From Haloplanus litoreus (GTDB taxonomy: Archaea; Halobacteriota; Halobacteria; Halobacteriales; Haloferacaceae), in assembly GCF_042677945.1 (NCBI RefSeq), contig NZ_JBHUDN010000019.1: a DNA stretch of 64,000 bases. The stretch is one strand, 5' to 3'. A program made the position numbers and the translations under genes. Below the pieces are notes generated by a model. That model was not told the origin of the DNA. It did no database searches and saw only the letters and a list, made by a program, of their open reading frames with translations. This document shows, one piece after another, positions 57,940 to 64,000 of this stretch (its first letter is position 1; each line of letters begins with the position of its first letter).

Positions 57940-58374
57940 ATGGACGCCGTCGATCACATCAACGTCGACGTGGACGACCTCGACGCCGCGTACGAATTCT
58001 ATCGGGACGTCCTCGACCTCGACCTGTTGCGCCCGCCCGAGGACTTCAAGGGCGCACACGTGATGTTCGAGACCGGTGCGGGAACGGTCGTCACGCTCAT
58101 GGAGACCGGTCGCGCCGAGAAGTGGGACGAGACCGGGCTCGACCACCCGCTCGACAAGGCCCACATCGCCTTCGAGACCGACCGCGAGACCTACCAGTCG
58201 CTGATGGACGAACTCGACGACCAGTTCCCGAAACAGGGGCCGTACGACTGGGGTGAGTTCGAGGGGTTCTACTTCCTCGATCCCTCGGGGAACCTGCTGG
58301 AAATCGTCACCTACGATCCGGCCCCCGTGGACCGGACGCGACGGCTCATGGACCACGACGACGTGGAAGAGTAG
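57940..58374 (+). CDS. VOC superfamily protein (glyoxalase/dioxygenase-like)
   Basis: A 144-residue vicinal-oxygen-chelate fold protein. MDAVDHINVDVDDLDAAYEFYRDVLDLDLL carries the first metal His, HIAFETDRETYQSLMDEL the second, and FYFLDPSGNLLEIV the Glu ligand. The family includes glyoxalases, epimerases and extradiol dioxygenases, so the reaction cannot be named. TCTATATCC near 57910 is a likely TATA box. It lies downstream of the cupin gene, separated by 177 bp. Confidence 0.88.
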   Translation: MDAVDHINVDVDDLDAAYEFYRDVLDLDLLRPPEDFKGAHVMFETGAGTVVTLMETGRAEKWDETGLDHPLDKAHIAFETDRETYQSLMDELDDQFPKQGPYDWGEFEGFYFLDPSGNLLEIVTYDPAPVDRTRRLMDHDDVEE

Positions 58375-58407
58375 CGGCCGACGCGATTCGTCGCCAGCGG
58401 AACGACG

Positions 58408-59310
58408 TTAGTCGTCCTCGATACGCGCTTCGACCCCGGCCAGGTCCTCGATCACCTGCATCACGCCGGAGTTGTCGTCCTTCCCGCGGCCCGTTGCGAC
58501 CATGGACTTGTACATCTCGTGGACGAGTTCCGTCTGCGGCATCGGCGACTCGTAGGCCTCGCCGGCGTCGGTCGCGATGCGCAGATCCTTGTACTGGTAG
58601 TCCGCGAAGAAGCCGGGATCGAAGTCTCCCCGAATCATACTGGGTGCGCGGTTGTCGAGTGCCCAGCACCCGGCAGCCCCGCCGCTGATGGCGTCGACGA
58701 CGGCTTCGAGGTCCGCGTCGGCCTTGTGGGCGAAGACGAGTGCCTCGCTGACGGCCTCCATGGTCCCCGCGACGACGATCTGGTTGCAGGCCTTCGTGAC
58801 CTGCCCCGCGCCGTTGTCGCCGCAGTACGTGATCGTCTCACCCATCGCGTCGAGGATCGGGCGACACTCCTCGAGGACGTCCTCGTCGCCACCGACCATG
58901 ATCGAGAGCGACGCCTCGATGGCACCCTCCTCGCCGCCGCTGATGGGCGCGTCGAGCATGCGGGCGCCCCGGTCGCGGACCTCCTCGGTGAGGTTCTCGG
59001 TCACCATCGGCGAGATGGTCGAGTTGTCGATCACCACGTCGCCCTCGCTCAGACCCGCGAGGACACCGTCCTCTTTGTGCATGACCTCGGCGACGACGTC
59101 CGAGTCGGGCAGACACATGATCGTCACGTCGGCGCGTTCGGCCGCCTCCTTCGGCGTTTCCGCTGCCTCGCCGCCGGCCGCGACGTGTTCGTCGACGGCT
59201 CCCTGCGAGCGGTTGTGACCGATTACGGTGTAGCCCGCATCTAGCAGGTTCTTCGCCATCGGTCCACCCATGATTCCGAGTCCGACGAACGCGATCGTCT
59301 CGTCTGCCAT
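58408..59310 (-). CDS. NAD(P)-dependent beta-hydroxyacid dehydrogenase (3-hydroxyisobutyrate dehydrogenase family)
   Basis: A 300-residue reductase of the 3-hydroxyisobutyrate / 2-hydroxy-3-oxopropionate group. Rossmann motif FVGLGIMGGPMAKNLL, substrate motif DAPISGGEEGAIEASL, and catalytic Lys in AGQVTKACNQIVV. The start at 59310 (MADETIAFVG) is set by TTTTATC (complement of about 59334-59340) 25 nt upstream; an ATG at 59325 is the alternative. The substrate is uncertain. With the VOC and cupin genes it may form a catabolic set, on positional grounds only. Confidence 0.92.
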   Translation of the reverse strand: MADETIAFVGLGIMGGPMAKNLLDAGYTVIGHNRSQGAVDEHVAAGGEAAETPKEAAERADVTIMCLPDSDVVAEVMHKEDGVLAGLSEGDVVIDNSTISPMVTENLTEEVRDRGARMLDAPISGGEEGAIEASLSIMVGGDEDVLEECRPILDAMGETITYCGDNGAGQVTKACNQIVVAGTMEAVSEALVFAHKADADLEAVVDAISGGAAGCWALDNRAPSMIRGDFDPGFFADYQYKDLRIATDAGEAYESPMPQTELVHEMYKSMVATGRGKDDNSGVMQVIEDLAGVEARIEDD

Positions 59311-59404
59311 GTCCAGTTCACTCATCTCGCTCGGGATAAAAGAGTCGGATGCGGGAACCCCGTTCGGCGCCCGTTTGATAGGGGTCGGCGTCCAACGCCG
59401 GTGT

Positions 59405-59932
59405 ATGCCCGACGACACGCCGACCGACAGGGGTCCCGCCGTCGACGCCGCCGAACGCCGACTGGGCCGTCGCCTCCGAGAACGCGGCGAAACCGTCGCC
59501 GTCGCCGAGTCACTCACCGGCGGACTCGTCGGCTCCGTGCTGACCGACGTACCCGGATCGAGCGACTACTTCGACCGCGGGGTAGTCACGTACTCCAACG
59601 ACGCCAAACTCGACGCCCTCGGCGTCTCCCGTGAGTCGCTCGACGCACACGGCGCCGTCTCGGCGCCCGTCGCCCGGGAGATGGCCCAGAGCGTGCGCGA
59701 CACCGCCGGGACGGACTGGGGCGTCTCCACGACGGGCATCGCCGGGCCGGCCGGCGGCACCGAGGAGAAGCCAGTCGGCCTCGTCTTCGTCGGCCTCGCC
59801 CACGCCGCTCCCTGGGGTTCCGGCGACTCCTTCGTCCGGGCCGAACGCCACGTCTTCGACGGCGACCGCTGGACGATCAAAAGTGAGAGCGCCCGACAGG
59901 CACTCGAGAACCTGCTGGCCGCGGTGGACTAG
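59405..59932 (+). CDS. CinA C-terminal domain nicotinamide-nucleotide amidase
   Basis: A 175-residue stand-alone CinA_C enzyme that deamidates nicotinamide mononucleotide in pyridine-nucleotide recycling. Characteristic blocks are VAVAESLTGGLVGSVLTDVPGSSDYF, GVVTYSNDAKLDALGV and WGVSTTGIAGPAGGTEEKPVGLVFVG. The N-terminal CinA domain is absent, as usual in archaea. ATG 59405 opens the protein. It converges with the YchF gene and overlaps it by 4 nt. Confidence 0.93.
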   Translation: MPDDTPTDRGPAVDAAERRLGRRLRERGETVAVAESLTGGLVGSVLTDVPGSSDYFDRGVVTYSNDAKLDALGVSRESLDAHGAVSAPVAREMAQSVRDTAGTDWGVSTTGIAGPAGGTEEKPVGLVFVGLAHAAPWGSGDSFVRAERHVFDGDRWTIKSESARQALENLLAAVD

Positions 59933-61119
59933 TTCGTCGTGACGAGTTCGACCACGTCCCGGTCGTCGAGTTCGTGGCCGCCGCCGATCTGTCGTGACGA
60001 CCGGCAGTCGATACCGTGGAGTAGCCCGTCGCCCAGATCCGAGTGGATGTGATAGGCGAAATCCGCCGTCGTCGACCCCTCGGGCAGGAGGAAACAGTCA
60101 CGAAAGGACCCCTTCTCGCTCGTCGACCCGTCGTCGCTCCCCGGAAACACCGCGATGAGGTCGAGGGCGTCGAACAGCGCTGCCTCCAGCGACGCCTGCA
60201 CGCCCGTGCCACCGTACTCCGCCAGCAGGCCGCGGATCCGTTCTAAGCCCGTCGCCTGCTCCTCGCTCGGATCACCGACGATATCGAAGTCGTCGTCGCC
60301 CGGTCGGTAGTCGATCGTCCCCGACTCGTCCGCGGCCTTCAACGCCTTCTCCGCGTGGGCGCTCGCGGGCACGAACGTCAAATGGTCGTACTCGGGGTCG
60401 GCGGAAATCTCGGCGAAGTTCGCCGCCGCCGCGGGGTCGTCGATCTTGTTCGCCGCGATCACCATCGGTTTGGTGCGCTTGCGGATCTCTCGGGCCAGCG
60501 ACTCGCGGTCGTCGCCGTCCCACGTCTCCGGGTCGAGGTCGAGCCCCAGCGAGAGGATCACCTGCTTGATCTCGTCTTCGTTGGTCCGGAAGGCGCTCAT
60601 CTGTTCGGCCAGATCGGTCTCGATGGCCGCGTCCGCGCCGTGGTACTTCGTCTCGAAGCGTTCGATACCTTTCTCCAAAATCTCTAGGTACCACATGTCG
60701 AGTTCGTCCTCGAGGAAGTCGATGTCGTCGCGTGGGTCGTGTCCCTCCGTCGCTTCGCCTTTGCTGTCGGTCTTCCCCGAGAAGTCGACGACGTGAACCA
60801 GTACGTCCGTCTCGTTGAGGTCGCTGAGGAACTGGTTACCGAGGCCTTTCCCCTGGTGGGCACCGGGGATGAGACCGGCGACGTCGACGAGCTGGGCGGG
60901 GACGAAGCGCACGCCGTCGTCGCAGTAACCGACACTCGGCGTGCAGGTCTCGTCGAACTCCGGGGCCGCACACTCGACGCGGACGTACGCCTCGCCGACG
61001 CTCGGGTCGATGGTCGTGAACGGATACGCGCCCTCCGGCACGTCGTTCATCGTCGCCGCGTTGAAAAACGTCGACTTGCCCACCGAGGGCTTGCCGACGA
61101 GTCCGATGGCGTAGCTCAT
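59929..61119 (-). CDS. YchF/OLA1-family GTPase (translation-associated) with TGS domain
   Basis: A 396-residue Obg-type P-loop protein. G1 is GKPSVGKST, G3 is VDVAGLIPGAHQGKGLG, G4 is ANKID, and a TGS domain occupies the last 90 residues (RDCFLLPEGSTTADFAYHIHSDLG). Members bind ribosomes and often prefer ATP. A long acidic coiled region lies in the middle. Highly conserved and normal length. Divergent from the small gene pair at 61.2 kb. Confidence 0.95.
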   Translation of the reverse strand: MSYAIGLVGKPSVGKSTFFNAATMNDVPEGAYPFTTIDPSVGEAYVRVECAAPEFDETCTPSVGYCDDGVRFVPAQLVDVAGLIPGAHQGKGLGNQFLSDLNETDVLVHVVDFSGKTDSKGEATEGHDPRDDIDFLEDELDMWYLEILEKGIERFETKYHGADAAIETDLAEQMSAFRTNEDEIKQVILSLGLDLDPETWDGDDRESLAREIRKRTKPMVIAANKIDDPAAAANFAEISADPEYDHLTFVPASAHAEKALKAADESGTIDYRPGDDDFDIVGDPSEEQATGLERIRGLLAEYGGTGVQASLEAALFDALDLIAVFPGSDDGSTSEKGSFRDCFLLPEGSTTADFAYHIHSDLGDGLLHGIDCRSSRQIGGGHELDDRDVVELVTTN

Positions 61120-61227
61120 ACTCCCGGTCCGCGACGGCGAGTCAAAAACGACGCCATCGCGTCGCCGTCTGGCTGTCAGTCACTGCCACGGCGTGCGGCT
61201 TATGCCGCCGGGAGGCGGAGCGGGGGT

Positions 61228-61521
61228 ATGACCGACCCCGACGCTCCGGCCGCCGACACGTTCGGCGTCAGCATCGGCGTCGACGACGACGCATTCCAGT
61301 TTCTCGTCCACGTTCCCTCCGCCCTCACGGCGTCGTGGGACGACCGCGACGCCTTCCAGCGACTCGTCGAACGGACCGTCTGGGAGCGTCTCGACCGGGA
61401 GCGCACCCTCCAAGTGGTCGACCGCGTCGCCGACGCCGGCGAACGCGTCGAACTCGGTACGGTGACGCTGACACCCGACGGGACCGTCGTCGAACACGCC
61501 CTCTCCGCGCCGAGCGAATGA
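61228..61521 (+). CDS. Small haloarchaeal-type protein, unknown function
   Basis: A 97-residue acidic protein with ADTFGVSIGVDDDAFQFLVHVPSALTASWDDRDAFQRLVERTVWERLDRERTLQVVDRVADAGE, an alpha/beta mixed fold with one conserved-looking Trp pair. Its TGA overlaps the next gene's ATG (ATGA), so the two are coupled. No family is recognised. Confidence 0.7.
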   Translation: MTDPDAPAADTFGVSIGVDDDAFQFLVHVPSALTASWDDRDAFQRLVERTVWERLDRERTLQVVDRVADAGERVELGTVTLTPDGTVVEHALSAPSE

Positions 61522-61862
61522 CGCTGGAGGAGGTCCGGGCGGCCGCCATCGACCGCGCCCTGGTCGGTGAGGACCCCGAACCCGCACTCGCCCTCGCGGG
61601 CGTCGTCGACGCCGCCGGCCCCGACGCGACGGATAACCCGTTCGCTGCCGCGATGCTGGCCGTTCGGTCGCTCGCCGGCGACTCCGAGCGGTCGCTCGAC
61701 GCCGAAGCGTGGGCACCAGGTACCGACCCGGACCCGTTCGTCCTCGCCGGCGCCGCCATCGCCGTTCGGTCGCGGGGGCTGACCCTCGACCGGGCCGCCA
61801 CCCTCGCGAACTGCTCGCCGGCGACGCTCGACGCCGTCGTCGAACGTCGGAAGAAGGGGTGA
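61518..61862 (+). CDS. Small protein coupled to its upstream neighbour
   Basis: A 114-residue, alanine- and aspartate-rich helical protein. Its ATG lies inside the stop of the preceding gene. The C-terminal GLTLDRAATLANCSPATLDAVVERRKKG has the spacing of a helix-turn-helix, so DNA binding is possible but not shown. It converges with the repeat-rich surface protein. No family is recognised. Confidence 0.68.
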   Translation: MTLEEVRAAAIDRALVGEDPEPALALAGVVDAAGPDATDNPFAAAMLAVRSLAGDSERSLDAEAWAPGTDPDPFVLAGAAIAVRSRGLTLDRAATLANCSPATLDAVVERRKKG

Positions 61863-61871
61863 CTGCGTCAG

Positions 61872-63776
61872 CTATCGACCGTTACCGTTGCCGCCTGCGT
61901 TGCCGTTGCCGCCGCCGTTACCGCCCGCATTACCGTTGCCGCCACCGTTACCGGCCGCGTTGCCGTTGCCGCCGTCGGAGTCGGTCTCGTCCGAATCGTC
62001 GGAGGCGTCCTCCTCCGAATCATCCGAGTCGTCCTCCTCCGAATCATCCGAGTCGTCCTCCTCCGAATCATCCGAATCGTCCCCCTCCGAGTCATCCGAA
62101 TCGTCCCCCTCCGAGTCATCCGAATCGTCCCCCTCCGAGTCGTCGGACTGGCCCGGGGCCGATCCGGAGTTGCCCGGCGCGTCCGAGTCGTCGGCGTCGT
62201 CCGAGTCGTCCTCCTCCGAATCGTCGGACTGGCCCGGGGCCGATCCGGAGTTGCCCGGCGCGTCCGAGTCGTCGGCGTCGTCCGAGTCGTCCTCCTCCGA
62301 ATCGTCGGACTGGCCCGGAGCCGATCCGGAGTTGCCCGGCGCGTCCGAGTCGTCGGCGTCGTCCGAATCGTCCTCCTCCGAATCGTCGGACTGGCCCGGA
62401 GCTGACTCCGAGTTACCCGGATTCTCGACCGGCGGTCCGGCCGGGACGATCCGGGACTGGTTGCCGTTCTCCTCGGTCTCGTTCCCGTCGTCCTCGTCCT
62501 CGTCGTTCGGTCCCGCGTTCGCCGGCGGGCCGCGTTCGCTGGCGTTGGCGTTCGACGGGTTGTTACCCGTCACGAACTCCGACACCTGCTGCCCGAGTGG
62601 GCCGCTGAAGCCCGACCCTTTCAGCGCGTCGACGAACGCGGAGACGACCTGTCCGAACGGCCCGACCGGTTCCGGCGGCGACAGCGCCGCCGTGGTCGTC
62701 GCCGTCTCGTTGTCGTCCGTCGCCGTCACGGTCACCGTGACGTTCTCCGATGGAGCGGGGAGCACGACCGTCCCGCTCTCACTGGTTTCGTACTCACCCG
62801 ACCCCGCGTAGCTCTCGTTGCCCCCCGTCGCCACCTCGACCGTCGCGTTCGCGACCGGATCGCCGAGGCGACCGACCGACACGGTCACCGTACCGTCGGC
62901 GGCCTGTTCGACGCCCACCGCGAGCGTCTGGAGATGCTGAACGACGACCGAGGTGGTCGCCTCGTCACCGTCGTCCGTGGCCGTGATCGTCAGTTCGACC
63001 GTCTCGTCTGGGTTGGCGAGCGTGACCGTTCCGTTGCCGTCGGTCTCGTACTCGCCTTCGTCCACGTAGGTCGTGTTCGCCGTCACGTTCACCGTCGCGT
63101 TCTCGACGGTTGCGTTTCCGCGCGTCACCGTCACGACGACCGACCCGTCGTCGGCACCCTCGACGGCGACGTCGAGGTCCGGAGCGAGGGCCGCAGTCGT
63201 CGTCGCCGAGTCACCGTCTGCCGTCGCCTCGATGGCTACTGTCACCGACTCGTCCGGTTCCGGTAGCGACACCGTCCCGTTCCCGTCGGTCTCGTACTCC
63301 CCTGTACCCACGTACGTCTCGTTTTCAGTCACCGTCACGTTCACCGTCGCGTTCTCGACGGTCGCGTTTCCACGCATCACCGTCACGACGGCCGATCCGT
63401 CGTCGCCCTCCTCCACGCTCACGTCGAGGACCGGTTCGAGAGTGACGGTCGTCGACGCATTCGCGCCGTCGGCCGTCGCCTCGACGGTCACCGTCACCGA
63501 CTCGTCCGGTTCCGGTAACGAAACCGTCCCGTTCCCGTCGGTCTCGTACGTTCCCGTCCCCGAGTACGTCTCGTTTTCAGTCACCGTCACGTTCACCGTC
63601 GCGTTCTCTACTGCAGTGCCGTTGCTCGCGACGGAGATCGTCGCGGTTCCCGTCTCGTCGTCCTGTGTAACGTCGATCGACAGCGATTCCGACTGTGCGG
63701 CTACCGTCGCCGGGGCCACCGCCGACACCAGCAACACGGCTGCCATCAGTATCGCGCCGGTTCGTTTCGTGCTCAT
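61872..63776 (-). CDS. Secreted repeat-rich surface protein
   Basis: A 634-residue protein. A Sec signal peptide comes first (RTGAILMAAVLLVSAVAPATVAAQ). Then four Ig/fibronectin-like beta repeats of about 85 residues follow (each with VENATVNVTVTENETY and GTYETDGNGTVSLPEPDESVTV), rich in N-glycosylation sequons. A linker (PVGPFGQVVSAFVDALKG) leads to a long acidic stalk of Asp/Ser repeats and a Gly/Asn-rich tail ending GGNGNGR. No PGF-CTERM or membrane helix is seen at the end, so anchoring is uncertain. An adhesive or cell-surface stalk role is inferred. Confidence 0.8.
   Translation of the reverse strand: MSTKRTGAILMAAVLLVSAVAPATVAAQSESLSIDVTQDDETGTATISVASNGTAVENATVNVTVTENETYSGTGTYETDGNGTVSLPEPDESVTVTVEATADGANASTTVTLEPVLDVSVEEGDDGSAVVTVMRGNATVENATVNVTVTENETYVGTGEYETDGNGTVSLPEPDESVTVAIEATADGDSATTTAALAPDLDVAVEGADDGSVVVTVTRGNATVENATVNVTANTTYVDEGEYETDGNGTVTLANPDETVELTITATDDGDEATTSVVVQHLQTLAVGVEQAADGTVTVSVGRLGDPVANATVEVATGGNESYAGSGEYETSESGTVVLPAPSENVTVTVTATDDNETATTTAALSPPEPVGPFGQVVSAFVDALKGSGFSGPLGQQVSEFVTGNNPSNANASERGPPANAGPNDEDEDDGNETEENGNQSRIVPAGPPVENPGNSESAPGQSDDSEEDDSDDADDSDAPGNSGSAPGQSDDSEEDDSDDADDSDAPGNSGSAPGQSDDSEEDDSDDADDSDAPGNSGSAPGQSDDSEGDDSDDSEGDDSDDSEGDDSDDSEEDDSDDSEEDDSDDSEEDASDDSDETDSDGGNGNAAGNGGGNGNAGGNGGGNGNAGGNGNGR
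61998..62410 (-). repeat. Coding tandem repeats: 81-bp (27-residue) and 24-bp (8-residue) units
   Basis: Spacing of 81 bp is exact between copies of GGACTGGCCCGG at 62145, 62226, 62307 and 62388. Each 81-bp unit encodes SAPGQSDDSEEDDSDDA-type sequence of 27 residues. Between about 61998 and 62133, six 24-bp units encode D-D-S-E-E/G-D-D-S. Such perfect repeats are prone to copy-number change. Confidence 0.9.
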
Positions 63777-64000
63777 TCCGTTCGGTCCCTGGACCCTTAT
63801 CCCATTAAGTCGGGATTGCGCTGAACCCGGGTTCGGGCCGGTTTTACCCCGATTAAATCGGGTTTAATTCGGCGAACTTGTCGCTCGCGCCACTTCGACG
63901 GGACACGAGCCTCGCGTACGACGTCGGGAACGGCCGCTGATCGGCGCGGCCGCTCACCGACTGAAAACCGACGACCCACGCGCTCACACGCGTCGCTCGC
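63777..64000. other. Promoter-side region of the surface protein gene, to the window end
   Basis: It contains the perfect inverted repeat CCCGATT-A-AATCGGG at 63848-63862 and a related direct repeat ATTAAGTCGGG / ATTAAATCGGG (about 63804 and 63852). CTTAATGGG on the minus strand near 63803-63809 may be the TATA box. No gene is seen in the last 150 bp. Confidence 0.45.

Noticed and set aside
61888..62811. Ser- and Pro-rich open frames on the plus strand
   Set aside because: They are complements of the Asp/Ser repeats of the surface protein. The minus-strand frame has a signal peptide and sensible domains.
1..64000. Insertion sequences, integrases, attachment sites or restriction systems
   Set aside because: No transposase, recombinase or toxin-antitoxin motif and no terminal repeats were recognised in any frame.

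Overview
The window is haloarchaeal (class Halobacteria); the genus cannot be fixed from sequence alone. Evidence: high GC, strongly acidic proteins, many GTG or ATG starts 24-30 nt behind TATA boxes (leaderless transcripts), Tat signals on exported proteins, a PGF-CTERM anchor, and halophile-typical families (HalOD1, Bat-type HTH_10, LWR-salt, amphi-Trp, RdfA, halocyanin). Two N runs (13540-13541 and 15995-16049) break genes, so this is a draft or metagenomic scaffold. No rRNA, tRNA, CRISPR array or insertion sequence was recognised.

Layout. 0-9.7 kb: housekeeping genes (hemA, pterin dehydratase, LWR-salt, HAD phosphatase, HalOD1 response regulator, two moeA genes, Hsp20-like protein, ABC1 kinase). 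9.7-12.9 kb: a hypusination neighbourhood (aIF5A, agmatinase-like enzyme, deoxyhypusine synthase). 12.9-20.6 kb: ArsA/Get3 ATPase, GIY-YIG-like protein, cold-shock protein, membrane spermidine-synthase-like protein, rod factor RdfA with an SMC-like ATPase. 20.6-25.6 kb: BCCT transporter, K+ channel, UspA, and small membrane or zinc proteins, including a 59-residue one.

25.6-36.9 kb is a glycine-betaine catabolic island. It has a BCCT importer, a Rieske oxygenase, a dimethylglycine-dehydrogenase-like flavoprotein, a sarcosine-oxidase-like flavoprotein, a GcvT-like methyltransferase, a MetF-like reductase and nearby HalOD1 and Bat-type regulators. A 22-bp element is shared by the promoters of the dimethylglycine-dehydrogenase-like gene and the HalOD1 gene.

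37.4-40.5 kb holds two tail-to-tail CaCA antiporters, an HTH regulator and an amphi-Trp protein. 40.5-45.3 kb holds two convergent half-operons that together make one ABC importer. Its ATPase and one permease are co-transcribed with a cytosolic fusion of a winged helix to a substrate-binding domain. 45.4-49.5 kb holds blue-copper proteins and a quinoprotein alcohol dehydrogenase whose metal-site residues match the lanthanide-dependent type. 50.4-52.6 kb encodes a formate dehydrogenase catalytic subunit.

53.3-57.3 kb is the strangest part: four substrate-binding-protein-like genes without signal peptides and without a transporter, in two coupled operons. Their promoters share a palindromic element next to the TATA box with the importer operon at 40.5 kb and a divergent cupin gene. 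This looks like one uncharacterised regulon and is my best candidate for an undescribed system. The window ends with a VOC protein, a beta-hydroxyacid dehydrogenase, CinA, a YchF-type GTPase, two small coupled genes and a repeat-rich secreted protein.
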